Below are positions 18,246 through 27,743 of a stretch of 64,000 bases of DNA, one piece after another. Every line of letters starts with the position of its first letter. The first letter of the stretch is position 1. Source of the stretch: Aureococcus anophagefferens. Its lineage: Eukaryota; Sar; Pelagophyceae; Pelagomonadales; Pelagomonadaceae. Below the pieces are notes generated by a model that saw only the letters and a list, made by a program, of their open reading frames with translations, made no database searches and was not told the origin of the DNA. Made by a program: the position numbers and the translations under genes. The stretch is taken from NCBI RefSeq assembly GCF_000186865.1, contig NW_008705568.1, forward strand, positions 1,401,506 through 1,465,505, in the 5' to 3' direction.

Positions 18246-19178
18246 CTAGGACTTGGGCGCGTCGTCGTCGCGGGGCCGGGGCAGGTCCTCGCTCGACGGC
18301 GGCTTCTTCGGCCCGGAGATCCAGACGCCCTCGAAGACGCCGAACTCGCCCTCCTTGGGCTCGAGGAAGCCGCCGCGCCTCCTCTCCGGGAGCAGGGGGT
18401 TCACGCGGGGCCCGTGCGCGGCGTAGCGGTCGTGCGCGGCCTGGATGATCGGCGACCGCGGCGGCTCCCAGGGCGCGGCCGCGCCGTGCGGCGCGCCCGC
18501 CGGGTACCGGCGGACGCCGTTGCGCCGCGGCCGCGCGCGGCAAAAGTCGTACATCCGCCGCATCTCGCGCGTCGCGGAGATGTTGCTCTCGGCCATGCGG
18601 TCGTAGGACAGCACGAGGACCGGGAAGGCGTGGTAGCCCGGCGCCGGTTTCAGGTAGAAGTCGAGGAATTTCCGCATCTCCGCGGCGACGGCCGCCTCGC
18701 AGTCGGCCGCGCCGCCGCGCGCCGCGGCCCGCGCGGCGGACGCGCACCAGGACCGCGGGCTCCGGTCGATCACGACGATGCCCTCGACGGCGCCGCGGCG
18801 GTCGCCGCCCTCGGGCCGCGCCGGGTACCGCGTCGCGACGACGATTGGGTCGCCGGCCGCGGCAGGTCGCACGACGCCGCAGCGCTTCGACGACTCGAGG
18901 CGCTCGTCCGGCGGCCGCCGGCTCCCGCAGGGCGAGCCCCAGGACCGCGACCGCGCACTAAAAACGTCGCCGGGGTGCTTTTCGTCCGCGCTCTGGGACG
19001 CGACGCCCGTCGAGAGGTCCCAGATATTCCGCACCCAGGATGCGCCGGCGGACGGATAGCTCGCCAACAGAAAGACGTCCTTCGCCTTCGTCGCGTTCGA
19101 TTCGGCTTTTTGTCGACCTCGCCTGCGCCTACGGCCGTGCGCGAGGGCGCACAGGAGCGCGACGACGGCGACGCGCAT
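18246..19178 (-). CDS. Secreted/Golgi-type sulfotransferase-like protein
   Basis: Single exon, 310 residues from ATG 19178. The start MRVAVVALLCALAHG is a signal peptide or anchor, followed by an Arg-rich run. The segment DVFLLASYPSAGASWVRNIW matches the 5' phosphosulfate loop of PAPS sulfotransferases (SYPRSGNTWLR in typical members), and GIVVIDRSPRSWCAS resembles the 3'-phosphate-binding strand-loop. LVLSYDRMAESN matches the following YE/YD element. Such enzymes transfer sulfate to carbohydrates or proteins in the Golgi. Note that the usual Arg/Gly-Asn of the loop is replaced by Ala-Gly-Ala, so activity is uncertain. It is divergent from the 2OG oxygenase with about 95 bp between the starts. 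Confidence 0.65.
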   Translation of the reverse strand: MRVAVVALLCALAHGRRRRRGRQKAESNATKAKDVFLLASYPSAGASWVRNIWDLSTGVASQSADEKHPGDVFSARSRSWGSPCGSRRPPDERLESSKRCGVVRPAAAGDPIVVATRYPARPEGGDRRGAVEGIVVIDRSPRSWCASAARAAARGGAADCEAAVAAEMRKFLDFYLKPAPGYHAFPVLVLSYDRMAESNISATREMRRMYDFCRARPRRNGVRRYPAGAPHGAAAPWEPPRSPIIQAAHDRYAAHGPRVNPLLPERRRGGFLEPKEGEFGVFEGVWISGPKKPPSSEDLPRPRDDDAPKS

Positions 19179-19272
19179 CGTCTCGGCGCTCGCTAAATAA
19201 ATGCCGCAGGTTCGCACGTGGTGTGTTGCTGCCGCGCCGCGTCCTACTGCGGCCGCGACTGTGCGCTCAAAC

Positions 19273-20492
19273 ATGTGGTCGCAACGCCTTCTGCTCGTCG
19301 TCGCCGCGACCTGCTCCGCCTACCCGCGGTCCGTGCCGGGCCTGTTCAGCGTCGAGGAGACGGAGCGCATCGTCGCCCTCTTCGACGGCTCGGAGCCGTC
19401 GAGGGATGTGCGGGACGACTTCCAGGTGCGCCGCACGAACCGCTGGCTCGGCGGCGCGGCCCTCGCCGCGGGCGCGTTCGATTGGGTCATGGCGAAGATC
19501 CTCGCGGCCGACGACTCCTGGGGCGGCGCGCGCTGGGCCGACGTGTCGTCGTTCCTCGCGGAGCGCGTCGAATTCGTGTTGCTCCACGAATTCGCGGCGG
19601 CGGACGGCTTCGGCTGGCACGTCGACGCGACGCCCAACGACGTCCTCGACGACAAGCACCGCTTCCTCAACGTCAACGTCGTCCTGAGCGACCCGGGGGA
19701 CTACGACGGCGGCGCCCTCCAGGTCGGCGCGACGAACGTCTCGCTCGGCCGCGGCGACTTGCACGTGTACCGCGCGTCGACCCCGCATCGCGTCTACGAG
19801 GTCACGCGCGGCGTGCGGAGGACGCTCGTCGTCGCGACGAAGTTCGGCGGCGACCGCTTCGGCCTCCGCGACGGCCCGCGCGGACGTCGACCCTTCGACG
19901 CGACTTCGACGGACCGGACGCTTCGGCCGCGCTTCGAGAGCGATGAATTCGTCCCAAACTTGAGCAGCCAAGACGACGTCGATTTTTTTGCGCAGGCGAC
20001 GACGAGCGCGCGCGGTTCTGGGAGTTCGCGGGCACGGAGTACGCGCGGCTCTGCGACGGCGCGCTCTTCGACGTCGACGAGTGCCACTGGATCATGAGCC
20101 AGTACCTCGCGGAGCGCGGCGAGGACGCGGCGGCGCGGCGGCGGGCGCAGGTCGTCTACCGCCGCGAGCCCGCGGAGGAGCGGGCCCGGTCCGTCGCGTT
20201 CTTCACGAACCGCGCCAAGGAGCGGCGCGCCGGCGGCGACCTCCGGGGCGCCATCGAGGACCTCGAGTTCGCCATCGGCGTCGAGCCCGACCCAAGGCTC
20301 CACTTCAACCTCGCGTTCATGATCCTCACGGCGGCGGACGCGACCGTGACGGCCGCGCGCCTCGACGCGGCCGACTCCGCGCTCGTCGACGCGCTCGAGC
20401 TCGCCGACGACGAGTTCCGGCCGCGCATCCGCCGCCTCCAGGAGGGGCTCGCGGCGCGCCGCGGCGAGCTCGCGGACGCCGGGGAGCTGTAA
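19273..20492 (+). CDS. 2-oxoglutarate/Fe(II) oxygenase (prolyl 4-hydroxylase-like), secreted
   Basis: Two exons, 19273-19849 and 19996-20492, about 357 residues. The N-terminus LLLVVAATCSA is a signal peptide. The double-stranded beta-helix core has the iron ligands H-x-D in FGWHVDATPND (about residue 118) and the distal His in RASTPHRVYEV, with the 2OG-binding Arg in RGVRRTLVVATKF. LNVNVVLSDPGDYDGGALQV is the typical P4H strand. The intron is 146 bp, GC-AG, phase 1: TTC GGC G joins GC GAC GAC GAG, and it ends in a T-run then GCGCAG. The second exon adds a helical tail with TPR-like repeats (RRAGGDLRGAIEDLEFAIGV). Peptidyl-proline is the likely substrate class; the actual target is unknown. 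Confidence 0.8.
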
Positions 20493-20664
20493 TGCCTTTT
20501 CGCCTCTCCAGCCGCGCCTCGTTGCACGCGGCGACGAGGGCGTCTCCCACGCCGCGCGCGCCGCGGCGCGCTCGTCTCGCAAGTTGAAGCACGCTTGAAG
20601 CCTAGTTGGCGCCGCCGGCAAGCTTCTCCAAAAGCGCCGGCCGCGCGTCGCGCCCGGCAGCAGC

Positions 20665-22509
20665 ATGCTGCATCGCGGCACGAGCGCGCCGTCGTTCGTC
20701 GACTACGACGTCGCGTCGCCGGGTGCGCTCGACGCGACGCCGTCGGCCGTGTCGCGCCCCCCGCCGGTGCTCACGTCCGCCGACGGCGCGAGCCCGCGGT
20801 CCGGCGGGCGGCGCCTGTCGCGCGAGCGGTGCCAGCCGTCGCGGTCCCTGAGCCCCGGCGACCGGCGGAGCCGGAGCCCGCGCGCGCTCGTCGCCGCGGC
20901 CTACGGCGGCAAGTCGAAGGAGCTCGAGTTCGACGGCGGCTTCCGAGTGTCGTCGCCGACGGGCGGCCGGTCGTCGCCCGCGCGGTCGCCGTCGGGCGGC
21001 CGCCGCGACGCGCCCGCGGGCGCCTGGCATGGGCTCCTCGCCTTCGCGAAGACCGAGGCCTTTGGGGAGCGCCACTCCGCGGGTCTGGACGACTCGGTGC
21101 CCGAGGCCATCGACAACTTCCTCGCGGTGCCGGCCAAGTTCGAGCGCTTCGTCGCCTTCGGCGTGCTCGCGTGCCTCGACACGTTCCTCTACACGGTGAC
21201 GTTCCTCCCGTTGAGAGCGGGCATCGCCGCGGGCTGGCTCGCGCTCGAGGCGTGGCGCCGCGCGACGAGCCAGCGCGCGGCGCGGCCGTCCTACGCGATC
21301 ACGGCCTTCGACGGCTTCAGCCGCGCGCGCGCCTACGACCTCGCGCGCTTCCTGACGATCCTGCTCGTCAACTACGTGCTCAAGCAGGTGCCCCTGAGCC
21401 GCGCGTACCACTGGATCAGAGGCCAGAACACGATCAAGCTTTATGTGATCGTGGGCATCATGGAGGTCTTCGACCGGCTCTTGTGCGCCTTCTCCCAGGA
21501 CGCGCTCGACTCCTTCTACCTGACGACGCGCCACGCGACGGAGTGGCGGCGCGTGCTCCTCTTCTTCGGTCTCGTCAACGTCGTCGTCGTCTCGCATAGC
21601 CTCCTGCTCTACACGCACCTCACGACGTTAAACGTCGTCGTCAACGCGTCGGAGGACTCGGCGCTCGTCGCGCTGCTCGTGTCCAACAACTTCTCGGAGA
21701 TCAAGAGCGCGGTCTTCAAGAAGTACAACGCGACGAACCTGTTCGACATCGCGTGCTCCGACGTCTGCGAGCGCTTCAAGCTGCTCCTCTTCCTCTGCCT
21801 GCTGACGCTGCTGAGCTGGTCCCAGGTCGCGGGCGACGCCGAGGAGCGCTCCTCGGGGCTGAGAGTGGTGGCGGCGCAGAGCGCGGTCGTCTTCGGGTTC
21901 GAGGTCGTGGCCGACTGGCTCAAGCACGCGTTCGTCGCCAAGTTCAACCGGCTCGACGCGTCGGTCTTCGACGCCTACGCGGCGCGGCTCGCGCGGGACG
22001 TCGTCACGGGCCGGTCCCAGGGGGGGCTCGCGCTCGACCACACGCACGCGGTGACGCGGCGATTAGGGTTCGCGGTGCTGCCGCTCGCGTGCGTGTCCCT
22101 GCGCTACCTGTCGCTGGCGTCGAACTGGCTCCGGCTGTCGCTGGACCTGGGCACGGCGGAGCTCGCGGTGATACTTGCCGGCTTCGCGGTCCTGCTCTTC
22201 CAGCTGAAGCTGCTGTCGTCGATCTGCCTCGCGGGCCTCGCGTGCGGCTACGGCGACGCCGCGGCCCAACCCGCGGCGCCGCGGCCCAACCGGGCGCGGC
22301 CGTCGAACTCCTTCGACGCCGAGGGCCTGCCGGGCTCGCCGAAGCCCCGGCCGGGCACGCCGCCGGCCGCGCCGCCGCGCGGCGCGGACGCCGCGACGCG
22401 GGCCCCGCGGCCCAAGCCGCCCCGCGTCGACGCCGCGCCGCGCAAGGCGACCTTCGCGGAGCCCCCGGCGCCGGCCAAGGGCAAGGGGAAGCGGGGGAAG
22501 CGGCGGTAA
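20665..22509 (+). CDS. TAPT1/DUF747-family multi-span membrane protein
   Basis: Single exon, 614 residues from ATG 20665. The N-terminal 120 residues are Ser/Arg/Pro-rich and disordered. The conserved domain begins about residue 150 and includes the family hallmarks QNTIKLYVIVGIMEVFDRL, LLCAFSQDALDSFY and NASEDSALVALLVSNNF, followed by EIKSAVFKKYNATNLFDI and CSDVCERFKLLLFL. At least six hydrophobic segments are present. TAPT1 in animals and its fungal and plant homologues (EMP65, POD1) act in the ER and at ciliary bases in protein folding and trafficking. The C-terminal 100 residues are Pro/Ala/Arg-rich and basic. No intron is needed. Confidence 0.9.
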   Translation: MLHRGTSAPSFVDYDVASPGALDATPSAVSRPPPVLTSADGASPRSGGRRLSRERCQPSRSLSPGDRRSRSPRALVAAAYGGKSKELEFDGGFRVSSPTGGRSSPARSPSGGRRDAPAGAWHGLLAFAKTEAFGERHSAGLDDSVPEAIDNFLAVPAKFERFVAFGVLACLDTFLYTVTFLPLRAGIAAGWLALEAWRRATSQRAARPSYAITAFDGFSRARAYDLARFLTILLVNYVLKQVPLSRAYHWIRGQNTIKLYVIVGIMEVFDRLLCAFSQDALDSFYLTTRHATEWRRVLLFFGLVNVVVVSHSLLLYTHLTTLNVVVNASEDSALVALLVSNNFSEIKSAVFKKYNATNLFDIACSDVCERFKLLLFLCLLTLLSWSQVAGDAEERSSGLRVVAAQSAVVFGFEVVADWLKHAFVAKFNRLDASVFDAYAARLARDVVTGRSQGGLALDHTHAVTRRLGFAVLPLACVSLRYLSLASNWLRLSLDLGTAELAVILAGFAVLLFQLKLLSSICLAGLACGYGDAAAQPAAPRPNRARPSNSFDAEGLPGSPKPRPGTPPAAPPRGADAATRAPRPKPPRVDAAPRKATFAEPPAPAKGKGKRGKRR

Positions 22510-22932
22510 CGGCGGTGTTCCGTGGCTGGGGACGGGGGGGGGTCCCTGACGAACTCCGTATGCCGCGACTCGGACCCGTGGCCGTGGCGGTCGGTGTGGC
22601 GGGGGGCGCGCCGACGCGTCTGGCGGGCTTCTACGCGCGAACCAGAGCGGAAACAGGGCATGCGCAATCCTTAACTTTATCCAAGTTGAACTACCGTATC
22701 GGCTGTGTATCGCTAGGACGCAGACGACGTGAGCATTAGTACACGGCTATAGACGCTAAGCCAGTTGCGGAGCGTCCGAAGCGTCCGAAGCCGGCCCCTA
22801 TCCCCCGGGCCCGCCCACGAAATCGCGGTCCGCCGCTGCCTCTTCGTGAACGCAGTCCGCCGCCAATTCCGCGCCCGACGCAGCGCCGCCCGCCGCCGCT
22901 CTCCCGAAACCGGAGAACTCGTCGCCTCAACT
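22510..22932. other. Intergenic region upstream of the MYB gene
   Basis: No gene supported. It holds a G-run near 22540, a less GC-rich segment at 22655-22760 that is the likely promoter zone, and a short direct repeat GCGTCCGAAGCGTCCGAAG at about 22772. Nothing else recognisable. Confidence 0.5.
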
Positions 22933-24647
22933 ATGCAGGACGCCGCCGTGGCCCCGCTGGGCTACGCGGCGGTGCACACGATCCTGCCGGAGGCCGATTC
23001 GGCGCTCGCGCCGGTCATGCCCGGGTCCATCAACATCATCCCCGAGACGCCGTCGTGGCCCGCGGCGCCGCCGCCGGCCGCCGCGGCGCCGCCGCCGGCC
23101 GCGGCCGCGGCCGCCGCGGCGCCGCCCCCGCCCCTGCCCGACGCCGGCGCCGGCCAGCAGGCGCCGGAGGCCGGCCCGCCGCGCGCCCGGGGCGTCGCGC
23201 GCGCGCGGTGGAACAACGAGGAGGAGGACCACCTCAAGCGGCTCGTCGGGGAGCACGGGTCGAAGCGCGAGTGGCAGCTCATCTCGGAGCGCCTCGGCAC
23301 GGGCCGCACGGCCTCCGGCGTCGAGCAGCACTGGCAGGTCATGACGGGCCAGCGCCAGCGCAACGGCACGACGATCCCCAAGGAGCAGCAGAACCCGGAG
23401 CAGGCGAAACTCGGCGAGCTCGGGAACAAGGACGGCCGGTCCGGCGCGGAGCGGCGCACGTCGGCGCGGTGGACGACGGAGGAGGAGGCCATCCTCAAGC
23501 AGGCCGTCGGCGAGCTCGGCAAGGGCAAGTGGACCGTCGTCGCGGAGCGCCTCGGCAGCGGCCGGTCGCCGTCCGCCGTCGAGCAGCACTGGCAGATCGT
23601 CACGGGCCGGCGCGAGTATCTTCAACCCGACTTCAATGTGCGCGCATGCGACCGTTTCGACGCGAGCTCTTCCGCCGCGCTTCGAGAACTCGACGAGAGA
23701 AAACGATCCGTCCAAAAATCGGCCGAATCGACGTCGACGCGACCGAGCGAGAGAAGTTTGGCGGGGATAATCGAGCTCACTGGTTGATTTCCACACAGGT
23801 CACGGGCCAGCGCAAGTCCAAGGGCGCGCACGCGCAGGCGCGCGCGACGTTGGCCCCGGCGGGCGCCGCCGCCCCGCTCGTGCCGGGCCTGGGCGCGCCG
23901 GTCGCGGCGGTCGCGGCGGCCGCCGGGGGCGCCGCGCGCGACAAGGGCGGCGCGCGGTGGAACGCCGACGAGGAGGCGGCGCTCGGCCGCTTGGTCGCCG
24001 AGCTCGGCCCCCGGGGCAACTGGCTCGCCATCAGCACCCGCCTCGACTCCGGCCGGTCGCCGGGCGCCGTCGAGCAGCACTGGCAGATCATGCACGGCGC
24101 GCGCAAGGAGGGCGACGCCGGCGAGAAGCGCAAGGGCGGCGCGGGCGCCAAGAGCCGGTCCGTCGCGCACCGCTGGACCGCCGAGGAGGAGGCGAGCCTC
24201 AGGCGCCTCGTCGGCGAGCTCGGCGGCCGCGGCAAGTGGCAGGCCATCGCGGACCGCCTCGACAGCGGGCGGACGCCGAGCGGCGTCGAGCAGCACTGGA
24301 AGATCATGCACCACACGCACCACGGGACCAAAAAGCCGCGCCTCGAGCCGGCGCCGGCGCCCGTCGCCGCGGCGGCGGCGCCCCTCCCGGCCCTCGCGCC
24401 CGCGCCGGCCGTGGAGCAGGCGGCCGTCGCGGCCGTCGAGCCGCTCGGCGCCGTCGCGCCGGTCGTCGCGGCCGCGCCGCCGCCGCTCGCGCCGCCGCCG
24501 CCGCCGGACGTCGTCCACACCGTGCCCGTCGTCGAGCCCGAGACCATCAACATCATCCCCCAGATCGTCCCCAACTCCTTCGAGCCCATGCCCGTCGCGG
24601 GCGCGCCCGTCGACGCGTCGACGGGGCTCCCGGGCATCGAGCCCTGA
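22933..24647 (+). CDS. Four-repeat MYB/SANT-like DNA-binding protein
   Basis: Two exons, 22933-23598 and 23799-24647, 504 residues. Four MYB-type helix-turn-helix repeats of about 50 residues have three spaced aromatic residues each: RWNNEEEDHLKRLVGEHG..W, RWTTEEEAILKQAVGELG..W, RWNADEEAALGRLVAELG..W and RWTAEEEASLRRLVGELG..W. Each closes with GVEQHWQ or AVEQHWQ. Such proteins bind DNA as transcription regulators. Long Ala/Pro-rich linkers separate the repeats. The two ends of the protein echo each other: HTILPE...PGSINIIPETP near the start and HTVPVVEPETINIIPQIVP near the end. The second exon begins after an introner inserted within the end of repeat 2 (QHWQI | VTGQRKS). Four near-identical repeats suggest internal duplication. 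Confidence 0.85.
23599..23798 (+). mobile_element. Introner element, family 1 (copy 5), 5' terminus lost
   Basis: A 200-bp intron in the MYB gene, with target duplication GTCACGGGCC at 23599-23608 and 23799-23808. The upstream copy gives the GT donor, phase 0. The element's first ~14 bases (the usual TGTGGAAATCAAAT repeat) are missing or replaced by GGCGCGAGT, while the 3' repeat TTGATTTCCACACAG is intact. The intron is therefore consistent with splicing needing only the target-derived donor and the 3' terminus. Confidence 0.88.
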
Positions 24648-24893
24648 GCGACCGAAAGCCACGCATGTCCAGCCCCCGCCCCCCCCCCCCCCCTGTCGTA
24701 ACGAAGTGTGAACGGACGCCAAGTCCCGCGCCGCTCGCGCCATTCCCGCGCGAAGTGAAGGACGCTGTCGATGCACCGTGACTTCACTGTGAAGATGCCG
24801 CAGAGAGCAATGGCGCCCTGCTCTCGCGCTTGCGGAGCGATGACGACGTCGCAGCCGCGCTGAGGACATAGGAACGCACTCGGGCTTTTGGCC

Positions 24894-26483
24894 ATGCCCA
24901 CGCCGCGGCCGTGCGCGGTCTGCGGGGTGGCGACGGAGCTGCAGTGCGCAGCCTGTCTGACCCCGCGCTACTGCGGTGGGGCTTGTCAAAAGAAGGACTG
25001 GAGCGCGCACCGTCCGCGCTGTCGCGAGCTGAGGGAAGGAGTGTCCTCCGCGCTGTGGACGAGTCGGCGCGGCAAGGAGGTGTGCGCCGTGTGCTCGGCG
25101 CGCGTGGCGGACGAATCGACGGGGACGAGACTGATCTGCGGCTGCCTCTTCCACAGCGCGTGCGCTCGGAGCTGGTTCGCGCGGCGGGGCACGTGTCCCT
25201 CGTGCGAGACGCTCCATCGGTACGTCAAGGTCGTCTACCGCGGCTTCGGTTTCGACGTCGAAGTCACGGGCGACGTCATGGACATTGGCCACGCCTGCCT
25301 CAACATGTTGGACCAGTTCCGGGAGAAGTATATGTATTTCCACTTCCGCCTTACGCCGAGCACGGACCCGGCGTCCTACGTCATCACCTGGAAGCGGGGC
25401 AAGACACCGCTCAACCCCCGGGCCACGATCGCGCTCCTCGAGAACGTGGCCGCGGCCGCGCGCGAGTCTCGGGGCGAAACGGGGCCGGCCGTCGTCTCGG
25501 TCGCGGTCGACATCCCCGCGCACGACATGGCCATCCCGAACGACGAGTTCCAATGGGCGCGCATCGAACTCAAGAAGCCGGAGAACGTCACGGACTGGGA
25601 GCACGCGGTCAACGCGCCGCCGGGCTGCCACGACTTCTACCGGCGCCCGCCCGGCTGGGTGGCGCGCGCGCAAGAGGAGCACCTGAACGGCCGGTGCAGC
25701 TGGACGCGGCTGAAGCGCCTCCGCGAGCTCGAGGCGGAGCTGGTCCACGACTACCTCGTAGACTTCGACGACGAGGCCTGGGAGGCGCGGCGGCCGCTCT
25801 ACGTCGAGCTCCACCAGGCCCTCGCCGCGTGCCGATCCGACGACGGCGTCACCCGTTGGACTCCCGAGCAGCTGCCGAAGCAGTTCCCCGTCGACACGAC
25901 GTTCATCCATCCGCCGCCCGGCAGGGACTACGACGAACACCACATCATCGACGAAGCGGCGTGGTCCGCCCCCGTCTATCTGTACGGGTGTCCGTTCATC
26001 CTCGAGACGATTGCCGTTTCGAATTATCTCCATAACGCGATGTTGCAGGCCGGGATCGACGCCGCGAAGAAGCACGACCAGACCGAACCGATCTACGGAA
26101 ATCCAGACCTGGTGCGACACGTGTCGATCGAGATGAAGGCGGGTTCCTACAAACAAGCCATGGCTTCCGTCAACCCCGCCTGCCTGTGGGAGGACGAAAA
26201 GTTGGATGAGTCTTTCAAGAATCTGGCGGCCGCGGTCGTCGTCATCATACGATTCGAGGAAGAGGGAAATGGGGAGAACGTCTCGCACGTCATTTGTTGG
26301 AACAAGCACCACGCTGAGTTCTGCAAGCTCCCGGAGATGTCCGCCGAAGAGGCCCAAATCCTGATGCCCTTCGACTTGCCCCTTGCAGCCCTTCTTCGAT
26401 CTTCCGAAAACGCCTCGAAAAAGAAGGCGCTCGCAAAACAGAAGAAAGAGCGGCGCGCGAGGCGTAAAGCGCGGTCACGGTGA
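24894..26483 (+). CDS. MYND and RING-like zinc-finger protein
   Basis: Single exon, 529 residues from ATG 24894. The N-terminus is a MYND finger (about 5-43): CAVCGVATELQCAACLTPRYC, CQKKDWSAHRPRC. A RING-like cluster follows (about 62-105): VCAVCSARVADESTGTRLIC, CLFHSACARSWFARRGTC and PSC, a C3H2C3-type order with the His in FHSAC. The remaining 400 residues contain no domain I recognise. They are mixed alpha/beta with aromatic motifs (YMYFHFRLTP, EFQWARIELKKP, TTFIHPPPGRDYDEHH). The basic C-terminus KKKALAKQKKERRARRKARSR could be a nuclear localisation signal. A RING suggests E3 ubiquitin ligase activity, but this is inferred from zinc ligands only. A run of 14 C residues precedes the gene near 24680. 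Confidence 0.7.
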   Translation: MPTPRPCAVCGVATELQCAACLTPRYCGGACQKKDWSAHRPRCRELREGVSSALWTSRRGKEVCAVCSARVADESTGTRLICGCLFHSACARSWFARRGTCPSCETLHRYVKVVYRGFGFDVEVTGDVMDIGHACLNMLDQFREKYMYFHFRLTPSTDPASYVITWKRGKTPLNPRATIALLENVAAAARESRGETGPAVVSVAVDIPAHDMAIPNDEFQWARIELKKPENVTDWEHAVNAPPGCHDFYRRPPGWVARAQEEHLNGRCSWTRLKRLRELEAELVHDYLVDFDDEAWEARRPLYVELHQALAACRSDDGVTRWTPEQLPKQFPVDTTFIHPPPGRDYDEHHIIDEAAWSAPVYLYGCPFILETIAVSNYLHNAMLQAGIDAAKKHDQTEPIYGNPDLVRHVSIEMKAGSYKQAMASVNPACLWEDEKLDESFKNLAAAVVVIIRFEEEGNGENVSHVICWNKHHAEFCKLPEMSAEEAQILMPFDLPLAALLRSSENASKKKALAKQKKERRARRKARSR

Positions 26484-26617
26484 CCTCCTAGTCGCGCGCC
26501 GCGCGCGCGCGCCGTCGCGACGGCACCGTCGGCCGCGAAAGATTTGGTTGCCCTGGTCGAACCGTGAGCAACGCGGTGGGGGCGCCCCGACAGCCCGCCT
26601 CGTCCCGCGGCCCGACC

Positions 26618-27559
26618 ATGGGGAAGAAGAAGCAGGAGGAGCACGTCATCAAGGAGGCGACGGTGGACACGGACCTCTGGCGCACGGCCATGTTCGGCAT
26701 GAACGACTCGCTCCGGAAGATCGTCGAGGACGCGTCCGCCGGCTCGGACGAGAGCGGCGTCGTCTTCGACATCAACGCCAAGGACGCTTCGGGCGCGACG
26801 CCCCTCATCTACGCCGCGCGCGCGGGCCACGTCGAGACCATCCAGTACCTCGTCGACAACGGCGGCGACGTCTCCGAGGCCGGCTACGGCGGCCTCCTCC
26901 CGCTGCACCACGCGATCAACCACATGAGAGAGCCGACGTGCACGCTCCTCCTCGACCTCGACGCGAACCCCAACGCCGGCGACGAGCACGGCGCCACGGC
27001 CCTCCACTTCGCCGCCATGGCGGGCGCGCTCAACGCGCGTTTTCCCGGCGCCCGCGTCGCGGCGCGCGCGGGCCGCGACGTCGTTCTTTTTAGGTGCTCG
27101 TGCGGCTCATCGAGAAGAACGCGGACGTCAACGCGGCGACGAAGACGGGCACGGTGCCCCTCCACGTCGCCGCGCAGACGGGCGGCGACGCCATCGCCGC
27201 GAAACTCATCGAGCGCCGCGCCCGCGCCGGCTCGGGGGCTTCGCCCGCGTTCGGGACGAGCGACCGCGTCGGGACGAGCGACCGCGCCGCTCGGCCGGGG
27301 GCGGACGCGCGACGAGCGACGGTTTCTTTTTTTTCACGTTCAACGTCGACCCAGGTACGGCGCGGAGCTCGACGCGCAGGACGCGTCGGGCAACACGGCG
27401 CTCCACTACGCGGCCATGATCGGCTTCCCGACCTTCGTCAACGCCCTCCTCAAGAACGGCGCGTCCGTCAAGCTCACGAACGGCAAGCGGCAGATCCCGG
27501 CGGACGTCGCGGCCGACGGCGACATCGCCGCGCTCCTCAAGAAGAGCGCGACGGCCTAG
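26618..27559 (+). CDS. Ankyrin-repeat protein
   Basis: Three exons, 26618-27034, 27094-27212 and 27355-27559, about 246 residues. After a KKKQEE-rich start, about five ankyrin repeats are seen: ATPLIYAARAGHVETIQYLV, LLPLHHAINHMREPTCTLLL, ATALHFAAMAGALN|VLVRLI, TVPLHVAAQTGGDAIAAKLI and NTALHYAAMIGFPTFVNALL. The intron positions were fixed by restoring repeat length. Intron 1 is 59 bp (AAC|GCGCGT to TTTTTAG|GTG) and intron 2 is 142 bp (GA|GCGCCG to CCCAG|G). Both have GC donors. Without removal the frame keeps reading through Arg-rich sequence that breaks the repeats. Ankyrin stacks bind protein partners; the partner is unknown. No other domain. Confidence 0.8.
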   Translation: MGKKKQEEHVIKEATVDTDLWRTAMFGMNDSLRKIVEDASAGSDESGVVFDINAKDASGATPLIYAARAGHVETIQYLVDNGGDVSEAGYGGLLPLHHAINHMREPTCTLLLDLDANPNAGDEHGATALHFAAMAGALNARFPGARVAARAGRDVVLFRCSCGSSRRTRTSTRRRRRARCPSTSPRRRAATPSPRNSSSAAPAPARGLRPRSGRATASGRATAPLGRGRTRDERRFLFFHVQRRPRYGAELDAQDASGNTALHYAAMIGFPTFVNALLKNGASVKLTNGKRQIPADVAADGDIAALLKKSATA

Positions 27560-27743
27560 GGGGGAAGGGGCTGTAGACGTGGGCCCGACGACCGCGGGGG
27601 GGGAGCATCAAGCGCCGGGTGTCCGAGCGGGCGGCTGACCGTCGCCGGAGCCCGTCGCAGGCCTATTTTTTGCCGCAGTGCCAAGTGCGAGGATCGCAGA
27701 AATTCGCCGAGCGCGGATCCATCGCACGACCCGACCCCAAAGG

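Noticed and set aside
24675..24700. C-homopolymer after the MYB gene as a regulatory element
   Set aside because: Simple low-complexity run with no conserved context; length may be a sequencing artefact.
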